Origin: Agapanthus africanus
Lineage: Eukaryota; Streptophyta; Magnoliopsida; Asparagales; Amaryllidaceae
Direction of reading: 5' to 3'
DNA length: 64,000 nt
NCBI GenBank assembly: GCA_030015575.1
Contig: JASDDO010000001.1
Span: 142,495,988-142,559,987, forward strand
Below are positions 11,901 to 21,605 of the stretch, piece after piece. Under the pieces are notes generated by a model that saw only the letters and a list, made by a program, of their open reading frames with translations, searched no databases and was not told the origin of the DNA. Each line of letters begins with the position of its first letter. The first letter of the stretch is position 1. Made by a program: the position numbers and the translations under genes.

Positions 11901-12914
11901 CACGCTAGCTCCGTTAGCAACCCTGAGGATCATATCACCTTCCTTCAGCACTCTACGGTTTCTCAGTGCCTGCAATGAATTGCAAATATGAGATCCTGAT
12001 CCGGTATCCAATACCCAGGAAGTAGAGTTGATCGACAGACAATTCTCAATTACAAACACACCTGAAGTCGAAGCCACAGCTTGCTTCGGTTCCTGGTTCT
12101 TGGCGTTCCATGCCTTGCAATCCTTCTTCCAGTGCCCTTTCCTGTGACAATGGAAGCACTCATCCTGGCCAACTATCGGTACTGCTATCTTTTTCTTTCC
12201 CTTCTTTCCCACCTTACTAACACCTCCTCTAGGTTTGGGTGCGGCCTTCTTCTTCCTTCCTTTGGCCCTAGCCTTGGACCCGGAAGAAGATGCACCGCCA
12301 ACAAACATAGCGGGTGTTTCCCTTGCCTTCTGCAAGGTGCCCTCTGCACTCCTTAATATGTTCAGGAGTTCCGCAAGTTCAACTTCTTTTCCTTGAAGAT
12401 TGAAGTTGAGGATAAACTGGGCGTAGGTGGGAGGAAGGGACTGGAGAATAAGGTCTGTATACAGCTCATTATCCAAAGTCGTCCCAAGGTCTGCGAGCTC
12501 TTCAATATAGCCGATCATCTGTAGGACATGTTCACCTACCGATGACCCGACAGCCAACCTCGCTCGAAACAATTTCTTAGAGGTCTCGTATCTTGCTATA
12601 CGAGATTGCTCTCCATAAAGTTCCTTTGTATGGAGAAATATGCCATCTAAGGACATATCCTCGTGCCTCCTCTGATGTTCATTGTTCATAGAGGCAAGCA
12701 CGATGCACTTGGCTCTCGCGCAATCTAAATCCCAGGTTTTGCGGATTTCCTTATCCGCATTGCTGGATTTGGGACCAGGGACAGCAGGTGCCGTAGCGGT
12801 GGGGACGTACCCCAATTTGTCATAGGTCAAGGCCATTTTGACATTCCGCAGCCAATCTTTATAGTTTGGCCCCGTCAGTATATTTTTTTCTAAAAGTAAC
12901 TTAAGTCCAGTCAT
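8973..12914 (-). CDS. Intact gag-pol polyprotein of copia element A
   Basis: This single frame encodes capsid, protease, integrase, reverse transcriptase and RNase H. Numbered from the upstream ATG at 12962, the domains are: gag (UBN2-like, residues 17-230), CX2CX4HX4C zinc knuckle CFHCHRKGHWKKDC (about 270), protease LDTGSGSHIC (about 320), integrase HHCC zinc finger and catalytic core (HSDVCGPM about 512, GVSERRNRT about 610), RT with YVDDIL (about 1004), and RNase H with [11 protein letters not shown] and a C-terminal [17 protein letters not shown] prefer the ATG at 12914 (MTGLKLLL) because element C starts at the equivalent codon. The upstream ATG (12962) adds 16 residues that read through a pyrimidine tract followed by AG, which looks like a splice acceptor. 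No stop or frameshift is seen. About 1313 residues is normal for the lineage. Confidence 0.93.
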   Translation of the reverse strand: MTGLKLLLEKNILTGPNYKDWLRNVKMALTYDKLGYVPTATAPAVPGPKSSNADKEIRKTWDLDCARAKCIVLASMNNEHQRRHEDMSLDGIFLHTKELYGEQSRIARYETSKKLFRARLAVGSSVGEHVLQMIGYIEELADLGTTLDNELYTDLILQSLPPTYAQFILNFNLQGKEVELAELLNILRSAEGTLQKARETPAMFVGGASSSGSKARAKGRKKKAAPKPRGGVSKVGKKGKKKIAVPIVGQDECFHCHRKGHWKKDCKAWNAKNQEPKQAVASTSGVFVIENCLSINSTSWVLDTGSGSHICNSLQALRNRRVLKEGDMILRVANGASVGAASVGDYHLGLTSGHILVLHNCYFVPSLTCNIISVSLLSNKGYDFTFVRDVVNIHLNHGLIGSGTLNNGIYVLNQLQIFNVQNTLKRKSPDLNKAFLWHCRLGHINERRLTKLHREGYLDTFEYQSYDTCQSCLKGKMTKTPFTGQGVRASELLGLIHSDVCGPMSTHARGGFSYFITFTDDYSRYRFIYLMKHKSEAFEKFQEYKNEVENQTGKSIKTLRSDRGGEYLSAEFLGYLKEKGILSQLTPPYTPQHNGVSERRNRTLLDMIRSMMSNAELPRSFWGYALESAAYLLNMVPIKTVPTTPYQMWSGKKPHLQYIKIWGCPAFVKKQHVDKLEARSVKCKFVGYPKHSRGYLFYYAEEQKVFVSRNAHFLEHQFLEKESSGSEIELEEIPEPQTNTESLVEPVVQQEQNIPAPLRRSSRPSHPPERYYGFLIDGDREDCIIDDDEPTDFQQAIQSGDSVRWLDAMRTEMESMYTNKVWTLDFAPDGVKPIGCKWIFKKKIGVDGHVETYKARLVAKGFRQRPGLDYDETFSPVAMLKSIRVLLAIAAFHDYEIWQMDVKTAFLNGNLEESFYMDQPEGFNQSGSSGKVCKLLKSIYGLKQASRSWNICFDETVKEYDFVKNPDEPCIYSKVVARSVVFLVLYVDDILLIGNDIPMLQSVKGFLSHRFSMKDLGDASYILGIRIYRDRSKRMLGLSQSRYIDTVLKRFSMEDSKCGNLPACHGITLSKEMSPKTDLERERMSIIPYASAVGSIMYAMLCTRPDVAYALSVVSRYQSDPGEKHWIAVKNILKYLRRTKEMFLVYGGKDLRLEAFADSGFQSDKDDSKSMSGYVFTLNGGAVCWKSSKQDTVADSTMEAEYIAACDAAKEAVWMKKFLTELQVVPTIADPIPLYCDNNGAIALAKEPRSHQKSRHILRRYHLIREIIDRQEIEVRRVASEENIADPFMKALPQIQFERLLEIIGLRYASTWP

Positions 12915-13415
12915 TTTCAGGGTCGCTGCAATTAGGAGAGAGAGAAGAAAACACTTTAGCATGATGCTCTTGCAAGTTTAGAGTGGTTTTTAGTTTATCT
13001 AAACTGGATGGCTCCCACTGTTTCTCGAATCCTTCCTCAAACCATAAAAGAAGAATTAGCCAGGACTATTCTCACCGTACAATACTTGCTTAACCGTTCA
13101 GCCAGGCCAGTGTCGATACTTCGAGGGAGGTTTTCCAACGCTTTCGCGAAGTTCCTTAATTAAATAACCTCTTTTCTCTGGGGGCGTAACCCCGCTGACA
13201 CCTTTCTGGACACCTACTAGGTTTATAGCATTGATCGTTAAGTGACAAATATCCTGATAAGTAGCATATACTCACAGTAGGATCGGGATCCAAATATCAT
13301 CGTATGATAATGTTGAAGGAATCCTACCAACATTCATCAAACTCCAAATGGTATGCATCTCTTTGCAAATTTCAGTTTCTTTAGAAATTCCCGATATTTA
13401 TTTCTGCCCCATGCT

Positions 13416-13629
13416 CTTATGACCTTGGCGTTAGGTCAAAATGTCATAAGTCACATGTCAAGTTCTACCCATCATTATCTTGTCAATTTGAACCCATCCG
13501 TATATATCCTTGACGTTCGGCCAAAATGATAATACGACTGTCCCAAACTAACTACATCTACCTATGCAACAAATGAATACCCAGTAGCTACCAAACACTA
13601 TGCCTTGGCGTTAGGTCAAAATACATAGC
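13416..13629 (-). repeat. Three leader hairpins with a common loop, element A
   Basis: Element-sense hairpins lie at 13629-13597, 13536-13499 and 13450-13416. Loops 1 and 3 are identical (ATTTTGACCTAACGCCAAG); loop 2 is ATTTTGGCCGAACGTCAAG. The stems differ completely in sequence: GCTATGT/GCATAGT, CGTATTATC/GATATATACG (one bulge) and CTTATGAC/GTCATAAG. Spacing is about 95 and 85 nt. Element C carries the same arrangement at 42718-42930. The pairing was worked out by eye. Confidence 0.8.
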
Positions 13630-14684
13630 TTGAATACTACTGAATACCCAGATGAAATGACGGAGGGCTACGAATGGTTTTGGCGAAACCGTGAACGTAG
13701 TGAACTTGATATAACCGAAGGAACCTGATAGCTTTTTAAAAGGAGTGGTTAAAGCTCCGCATTTAAAAATATCTGTTTTAAAAATAACCAAGTGGTTTCT
13801 TTAAATTGTTCCAACGATTTAAACTTTGGTTTGTTTTTCTTTGCATTATAGATAATGCGTCCCATCATTAACCTATCATTGCAGAAAACAACGAAAATAC
13901 AACGTCCTCTTATGCCATCCGCATTCGCCACTGGGTCCCGTCATCACCCGTTAGGTTACTTAACTAACGACAGAGCGGGGGCTGGGCTAGCGCGGGTGTA
14001 AAACATAAGTGACATCTAAATAGCTATCATATATATAGATATTTTACATTCGTCTGACGCAATGATATTCATTCCAGAACACAGATAAACAATATTGGAT
14101 TTGCAAGCAATCTGTATTTCTTTTGAGCCTGCAAGAAAAGACAGATTACACAGTTGTGATGAATAGCCGATACCCCACCCTCGACCCCTACGGGTACGGC
14201 AAACTACCCGCCCGGCAGTTTGTGTACCCCACCTTGGGTCAGTCCTAGGAGCAAAAACAGTAAAATGAAATAATACAACGGTGGCTACAACCGCAACCTG
14301 GAAGTGCCCCGCAAAAATAATATTACAACAAATTACATTTACAACAAATGAATTAAACAATAACCCATTGCAAACCCCGGCTATACACCACAACAGTCCA
14401 ATACAGTTTATATGCACAAACAGATATAACCATTACAGAAATGTGCAACCCCCTGCCAACCGATATACTAGCAGTTAGGGGAGGTTTACGAACACATTTA
14501 TCAATCACAGATATAATCCAACATGCAAATACTGTACAATTTCGATCGATTAAACATCATTAATATTGCTCTAAAAACTGCTCTGTTAAACTGAAACCTG
14601 AGCAAATATTAAATATTCCAGAAAATCCCAAATATTACACAGAAGCAACAGAAGAAAAATTGGCTCCTGACTCGCCAACTCGAC

Positions 14685-14729
14685 GGCGGAACCGCGGTGA
14701 CTCAGTAGAGTGAGGCCGCGGTTCCGCGG
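14685..14729 (-). repeat. CCGCGG hairpin in the leader of element A
   Basis: Plus-strand arms GGCGGAACCGCGG (14685-14697) and CCGCGGTTCCGCGG (14716-14729) form an inverted repeat with an 18-nt loop, about 200-240 nt downstream of the PBS. The arm core equals the motif found in element G although the two elements belong to different superfamilies. Confidence 0.85.
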
Positions 14730-14924
14730 CGATTTAGACGATTCAGGCGACTGTTTTTCTTGGGTGTTCTACTGTGGTCATTTCAAGCTTTCTGCACTCA
14801 CCTGAAAAATTTTTGGACATCATTTTAAATTCGACAGAAACTGAATTTTTCGGGACTTTCCGGTTTCGTTTTTTTCGTTCGAAATTCGTACAAATTTGCA
14901 ATTAAGTTATTTATTGTTTAGCGA

Positions 14925-14937
14925 GGCTCTGATACCA
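14925..14937 (-). promoter_or_regulatory. Primer binding site of element A, tRNA-iMet
   Basis: In element sense TGGTATCAGAGCC is complementary to the 3' end of plant initiator tRNA-Met. It is separated from the 5' LTR by one base. It is the standard Ty1/copia primer site and recurs in element C. Confidence 0.92.
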
Positions 14938-14938
14938 C

Positions 14939-16821
14939 TGTAAGTCGATGTAGTACACCCCAGTACTTGTGGGGAGGCGGAATTTTCAAAAAACGATCAT
15001 GATTAAAGAACGAACATCGACTAACCGCTTAAATCGAAGCTAAACTATAAATAACCGTACACAAAGAGTTTCTTATCAATTGTGTTTAGGGATTATACCT
15101 AATGAAATCGGTCCTTCGTCTTTGTGTCCTCCTTTGTTCTCCTCGACCTTCTCTAGGTAGTAGACGATTCACCCGAGAGCAAAACACCAAGCTACACCTC
15201 TAACTTGAGGTAACTAATCTACTTTGATTGCTAATCAAAGAAGAAAGGATGATATAGAGTGAAGGTAATGGATGTTTAAGTCTAACTAATCCTTTGATCT
15301 CAACACATGAGGATTAAGGATTAGGGTTTGAAGATGAGAGCTTGAGGAGAGAGAAGATGATAATGATAATGAGATGAGATTATGAGTATCATAATATATT
15401 ATGAAGCATTCTCATTTAAAAGATAAATGAATAAATGTGATGAATAAGCATGCTTCATAAATGCTAAGTGGTGATTCATTAAGCATGTGTCATTATCATT
15501 TATGGTGCAATAATGATAATGATGAATCACCCTCATGACTCGCAATCTTATCCAAAGTAACCTCCTTAGTCACATCTTCTAGAAGCTTCTCGCACAATTA
15601 CGAGAAAGCCCCTCCGATCCGCAAAAATACGGAAAAACTTTAGACTGTAAAAATCCAATAACCGGATACCAGTAACTGGCTTAAACCAAAGCCGACTGGT
15701 AAAAACTGTCCGAAAGTCGTACGTGCGTAAACGCACGTATGCATCCGAACCCTTTGTCGCAAAACCATGCAACCTCTATATCGTTTCGCCTGGAGTAGGA
15801 AACTCTCTGTGTGGGACTCTAGAGACTCGACTACTACGCTGGCAGTGGGTTTAACCACAGACCGCAAGCGGCACTAGCTGTACGTAACGGTCCCCAGGTA
15901 GTTGTCGATAAGAAGGCCGATGAGGAAACCCATCCGAACTCCTACTGAGTCTGATGTGACAATCTCCATACAGTCCGGTCCGTTCGTCCAAGACTATCGC
16001 ATATCGGGCCTAGGGGGGCGGCAAGCGTCAGTCCCCTAATAGCGGTATAAGTCATGTCGGAGGGAAGCCCATTACACCCTGAGAAACTACTGGAACCTAC
16101 CAGCAAATCTCGCTTGCCCTGGCCAGGGACTTTGCGTAATGGCTCTCTGACACAGCACGATATCTACTCCCAATACCGGGAGGGACGAATCCTGTCTAAC
16201 CGCCACTGCCTCCAAGTGCTCGGGACTGCACCCAACTGCTACCTGTTTGCACGACTCCTTTGAGCCGTGGTAGGGTAGCAATCTAAGAACAGTGGGACAC
16301 ACTCGAGGCGAAGTAGCAGTGTCAAGTCTGCGGACTATGCTGTACTCATGTCACCTGGGAACTGCTCACTGACGACTGGTATCAAACCAACCAACAGTTC
16401 CCCGTGAGTCCTGTCCGGTGTACCCGTAACCTAACGAGCACCTGCATACTATCTCCAGTACTACGTACCGACGGCTGTGGGACAGACCATCTCCCCAACT
16501 GGGATGAGAAGCGTACACACTAGTCTACTCCGGAGTATCGATGCTCTGTCTCGATAATCCAACGACCAGGGACCTGAATAAGGATGTGCTTGTAGACTAC
16601 CCAACCCCCACTAGTGTGACTGCCATCACAACGCTGGTAGACAAGCAAGATCCTAAGAGCTCTATCAATACGTACACTCACATATTAAGATAGAAAAACC
16701 AAGTAGCATACTACCATCTTTAGCAAGACTGTTATATACATGTGAATATCCCAAGCTTCCATCAAGTAATATACAAACTAGTATGATACAGTAATGGCCT
16801 TCTAGGGCATAAACACTAACA
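14939..16821 (-). repeat. 5' LTR of element A (right on the plus strand)
   Basis: It is 1883 bp, the same length as 7076-8958, with about 17 substitutions and no length change seen. It starts TG and ends CA, and the target duplication GTAAC follows at 16822. Confidence 0.95.
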
Positions 16822-16826
16822 GTAAC

Positions 16827-19800
16827 GGTTCAATGAATCTATCTTTTGGCAATATGACAATTGAACTCAACATCTTTAAGTTGGGAAATCAGCCTGCCGA
16901 GCCTAATGCTAGCGTACTTGATATTTTCTCGATCAATGAGATCGCGGAGGAGGACTGTGAGTTCGAAAATTTCATGTTCGATCACAGCAGTGTTGACGCC
17001 ACTAGTGCGTTCCTCCTAGAATCCGACACAGCTTTCACTGCGGACAACGATTATGAGTGTTTCACCTTTGTAGACGATTTTGAAGACTCACCACCCGAGC
17101 TTGAGTCTTTTGCTTTTTCGGATGAGTTAGTTGAACCATCCGACTCGGTTGCGTACACTCGATTTGAACCTTTGATGGAATCCTTCGAGTTTGAAACAGT
17201 TACTCCATTGTTACCATCTATTGTTTCACCTCCTAAACTCGAACTAAAGCTTTTGCCGTCGCACCTAAAGTATGCTTATCTAGGTGATAATGAGACCTTA
17301 CCCGTTATCATATCGGCCTCTCTAGCTCTTGAGCAAGAGAATGCCCTTTTAATGGTCTTAGAAAATAATCGGCAAGCTTTTGGCTGGTCTATGGCGGACA
17401 TCAAGGGGATTAGTCCCCTCATAGTTGAACATCATATACACTTGATGGATGATGCCAAACAGGCAAGGGACCCACAAAGACGCCTCAACCCCATTATGAA
17501 AGAGGCTGTCAAGAAGGAGATTGTTAAATGTCTTGATAGCGGTATCATTTACCCTATCTCGGATAGCCAATGGGTTAGCCCCATTCATGTCGTGCCAAAG
17601 AAATCGGGCATCACGGTCATTACCAATGAGGCAAATGAGTTAATTCCTACTCGCACCCAAACTGGGTGGCGAGTTTGCATAGACTATAGAAAACTCAATG
17701 CCGCAACAAGGAAAGACCACTTTCCTTTACCTTTCATTGACCAAATGCTCGAACGATTGGCGGGGCACGAGTTCTACTGCTTTTTAGATGGCTATTCCGG
17801 TTATAACCAAGTCCCCATAGCCAAAGAGGATCAAGACAAGACCACATTTACTTGTCCCTTTGGCATCTTTGCTTATCGTCGCATGCCCTTTGGGTTATGC
17901 AATGCACCCGCTACATTTCAGCGGTGTATGATGAAGATCTTTTCAGACATGGTTGAAAAGTTCTTGGAGATATTTATGGATGATTTCTCCATTTTTGGTG
18001 ACTCCTTCGACGAGTGTTTACGACATCTTGACGCTGTTCTTACCCGCTGTGGGGATAAGAACCTAACTTTGAATTAGGAAAAGTGCCATTTTATGGTACG
18101 AGAGGGCATTGTCTTAGGACATGTCATCTCACAAAACGGCATAGAGGTTGATAGAGCCAAACTTGAAGTCATCTCTAATCTTCCTCCTCCTAAATGCGTC
18201 AAAGACATCCGAGCTTTCCTTGGCCATGCTGGATTTTATAGACGGTTCATCAAGGATTTTAGCAAGATTGCTAGACCCTTGACTCTCTTATTGGCCAAGG
18301 ACACAACATTTGATTTCGACTCAACATGCATGGAAGCATTCGAGTCTTTGAAACACTCTCTCATTTCTGCGCCCATTCTTTCATCTCCAGACTGGACGCA
18401 TCCTTTCGAAATTATGTGCAACGCATCAGATTTTGCCATTGGTGCTGTTCTTGGACAGCACATTAACAAGATGCCGCACGTGATTTATTACGCTAGCCGT
18501 AAATTAAATGAGGCCCAACTAAACTACACAACAACAGAAAAAGAGTTTTTAGCTGTTGTGTTTGCACTTGAAAATTTTCGGCCTTATTTAATCGGCTCTC
18601 CAGTCATTGTGTATACGGATCATTCAGCTCTTCGCCACCTTTTTGCGAAGAAGGATGCTAAATCAAGGCTAATACGTTGGATCCTCCTGCTACAACAGTT
18701 TGACCTTGTCATAAGGGACAAAAAAGGATGTGAAAACGTAGTGGCCGATCACCTTTCACGACTTCCTTCTTCGCGTACACTTGAACTTCCTATCACTGAT
18801 GTTTTTCCCGATGAGCAACTCTTGACCGTTTCTTGCGAACCATGGTTTGCTGATATAGTAAACTACTTAGCCACCGGCTTGATACCTAAAGATTGGTCGA
18901 AACAGGATAAACTTCGATTCTTGTCCCAAGCAAAGCATTTTTACTGGGATGAACCTTATCTTTTTAAATACTGTTCCGACCAAATCATTCGTCGGTGTGT
19001 ACCAGAAAACGAGTTTAAGAGTGTGTTGTCTTATTGCCACGATCAAGCATGTGGCGGGCACTTTGGCCCAAAGAAGACGGCCGAAAAAATCTTGCAGTGT
19101 GGTTTCTATTGGCCACGACTTTTCAAGGATACATATGAATACTGCAAGACATGCTCCCGGTGCCAACACTTGGGCCGGATATCGCGGTGAAATGAAATTC
19201 TGCTCCAACCAATTTTGGTTGTCAATGTTTTTGATGTTTGGGGTATAGACTTCATAGGACCATTTCCCAATTCTTTTGGGAATGTTTATATTCTGTTGGC
19301 TGTTGACTACGTCTCAAAATGGGTCGAGGCAGTGCCTAGCCGAACGAACGACAACAAGGTCGCCGTTCGATTTCTTAAAGAACACATCTTTTCTCGATTT
19401 GGGCACCCTCGAGCGATAATAAGTGACAATGGTTCTCACTTTTGCAATAGGACTTTTGAGTCCTTAATGCGCAAATATTCTATCACTCACAAGCTGTCAA
19501 CACCATACCATCCCCAAACATGTGGGCAAGCCGAGGTTTCAAATCGGCAAATAAAGCAAATCTTGGAGAAAACGGTTTCTAAAAACCGTAAGGATTGGTC
19601 ACTTAAACTGATCGATGCACTATGGGCTTTCCGTACTGCATACAAGACCGATATTGGTAAGTCTCCATACCGGCTTGTTTACGGGAAGGCTTGCCACCTC
19701 CCGATAGAAATTGAGCACAAGGCATTTTAGGCTATCAAAGAGTTGAATTTATCTTTAGGAGATGCGGGCAGCAACCGAAAGCTGCAATTAAATGAACTAG

Positions 19801-20131
19801 AAGAGCTGCGGGATGAGGCATATGATAATGTCGTAATTGTAAAAAACCGAACTAAGGTGTTCCACGATAAACACCTTTTACGAAAACTTTTGAACCTGGT
19901 CAACAGGTTTTACTCTATGACACTCGGTTACATTATCACCCCGGCAAGCTCCGTTCTAGATGGAAAGGGTCATATGTTGGTCGCACCGTTTATCCGCACG
20001 GTGCAGTCGATCTTGAAAATTCTGAGGACGGTACTTTATTCAAAGTTAATGGACATCGATTGAAACCGTTCCTCACAGCGGACCATTCGGAGGAGCTCCT
20101 GTTTTTGCAAGAGCCGATTTACACTGATTGA
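16827..20131 (+). pseudogene. Pol (RT, RNase H, integrase) of Athila-like element G, broken
   Basis: Order: an acidic linker, RT (CIDYRKLN, FCLDGYSGYNQ-like, active site FMDDFS near 17975), RNase H (18390-18780), integrase HHCC finger (about 19040-19170), integrase core ([27 protein letters not shown]) and a C-terminal module. Three in-frame stops break it: TAG 18075-18077 and TAG 19728-19730 where the family has Trp, and TGA 19188-19190 where Arg is expected. All are explained by C-to-T or G-to-A change. A frameshift near 19885-19890 moves the C-terminal part to another frame, ending at TGA 20129-20131. The usual RNase H motif CDAS reads CNAS (18417-18425), losing the first catalytic Asp. 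The gene is non-functional. Confidence 0.92.
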
Positions 20132-21590
20132 TTTTCCTCCACTTTCACCCCCGAATTTCCAATCAATTTTCCAAAACTTTATTTCAAATAAGTTTGGGGG
20201 TGTGTATCATTTGTAAATATGTTAATAAGCAGGACATTACCGACATTATCGATCCTCTTGGTGCAGCATGACAGTGAGGACACTGTCCAGTTTAAGTTTG
20301 GGGGTATGCTCGGTACGTCTTTCTCCTTCGCATTCATATGTATATTTTTGCATTTGCATATTTATTTGAAAACCCATAAAAATTGAAAATTTTCAAAAAT
20401 TATAAAAAGTATTGTATTCAATTTTGGCCATATTTAACTTGAGTTTAACAATTAGGTTAACTGGCTATGAACAACTAGATCTTAGACTTAGTAAATTGAA
20501 AACCCTAAAAATAACCTTCTTTAAAGATTAACGGTAGAAAGTATATGTCTTTGTAGTTTATTTAGAACTAGGCAAATTTTGAGTTCACTTTTTGGGCTAA
20601 GTTGAAATAAAGGAAAAATATTGATATTCTTATTAGAGTATAAGTTTGAAAAATAATTCCTAGCTTAAGTCTAGATTCTGAAAATGTATACCCTACAAAT
20701 TGCACAATCACGCACCTTGAAACTTGGAATAGTAAAAGAGACCTTGAAATGCTCTTGTCTAAAGTCCTTAGTATGAAGAAAATAAAAAAATGTGAATAAA
20801 GGAAAAAATGAACACTGGTCTTTGTGATTACTTAAGGCTGCAAAAATAGAAAAAATATTTAGCGAGGGTGCTTCATCACCTAGTGCCTTAGACCAACTGG
20901 TTTGGGAGTCACTGCTAAAAGCCTTGGGTGTTGCAAGACTAGGAATTACGCTTTAAAGTGCAAACATATTTTGTAATCGGTTGTTGGTACCTCAAGAAGT
21001 ATTAACAGTTGCATGAAGGATGTATAAGCAAAATTCATTAAGAATTCACCAGTTAATTAGTGCTTTGGACAACGGACAAGGGTATGATTCCATGATTTGA
21101 ATTTCCAAGTGTAGGGGTGATTTATACACACACGTGGGGATATATGATTAGAGTTGAGATAAGAGAAAGGAATGAAGAATAGAACTTGTATCTTTAGTAG
21201 AGTTGATAGAAAAATTCCTAAGTGGAGATGGAACCTTAGAAGGAAAACTTAAGAAATGCCGAAAGCTGAGTGAGTCTATCGAACATATATAATCTTAAGT
21301 TAAATGATGAGGAAGTATGAAGAATATGGGTGGGTAATTTATGAGTCAATGATAATAGAATTCCTTGTTAGAAAACCTAATTGGAGAATTAAAGTCAGTG
21401 GGCTTAATTGATAGGATTTTGTGGGTAGTATCCGCTGAAAACTCTCAGAAGACAACACTCCTCCTACTTGGGACACCTAGAGGTTTAACGGCTTGTTGCA
21501 CGAGCTCAGTGCAATCGCGATTCCCTGCGAAAGTGCGGTTAGGTTTTTATCGTGAATAAAAATAAGTCTGCTCGAGGACAAGCAAAAGAT
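20132..21590 (+). other. 3' non-coding region of element G, no env frame seen
   Basis: About 1.46 kb of AT-rich sequence lies between pol and the polypurine tract. Many Athila elements carry an env-like gene here; I find no frame with signal peptide or membrane segments. Two extra copies of AAGTTTGGGGGT lie at 20190-20201 and 20294-20305, identical to the core of the tract used at 21591. Confidence 0.7.
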
Positions 21591-21605
21591 AAGTTTGGGG
21601 GTATT
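21591..21605 (+). promoter_or_regulatory. Polypurine tract of element G
   Basis: AAGTTTGGGGGTATT abuts the TG that opens the 3' LTR at 21606. G-rich tracts of this form are usual in plant Ty3/gypsy elements. Confidence 0.75.

Larger units (their letters stand above)
12915..14924 (-). other. Untranslated leader of element A
   Basis: About 2 kb lies between PBS and gag, a usual size for BARE-1/Angela. It is homologous along its length to the leader of element C (40985-43365). It holds three hairpins with a shared loop (13416-13629), a GC-rich hairpin (14685-14729) and a pyrimidine tract plus AG just before gag. The small frames in it are not conserved and are not called genes. Confidence 0.8.
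7076..16821 (-). mobile_element. Complete Angela-like Ty1/copia retrotransposon A
   Basis: This 9746-bp element runs on the minus strand and is flanked by GTAAC (7071-7075 and 16822-16826). Both LTRs are exactly 1883 bp and differ at about 17 positions by eye (about 0.9%). It has a tRNA-iMet PBS, a long leader, a single open gag-pol frame and a polypurine tract just after the stop codon. Integrase-before-RT order makes it Ty1/copia. The RT/RNase H motifs and the long LTRs fit the Angela/BARE-1 lineage. All parts needed for retrotransposition appear present, so it is a candidate autonomous copy; activity is not shown. Confidence 0.95.

Noticed and set aside
14016-14417. 133-codon minus-strand frame in the A leader
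   Set aside because: No homologous frame in the C leader, no start context or domain; chance frame.
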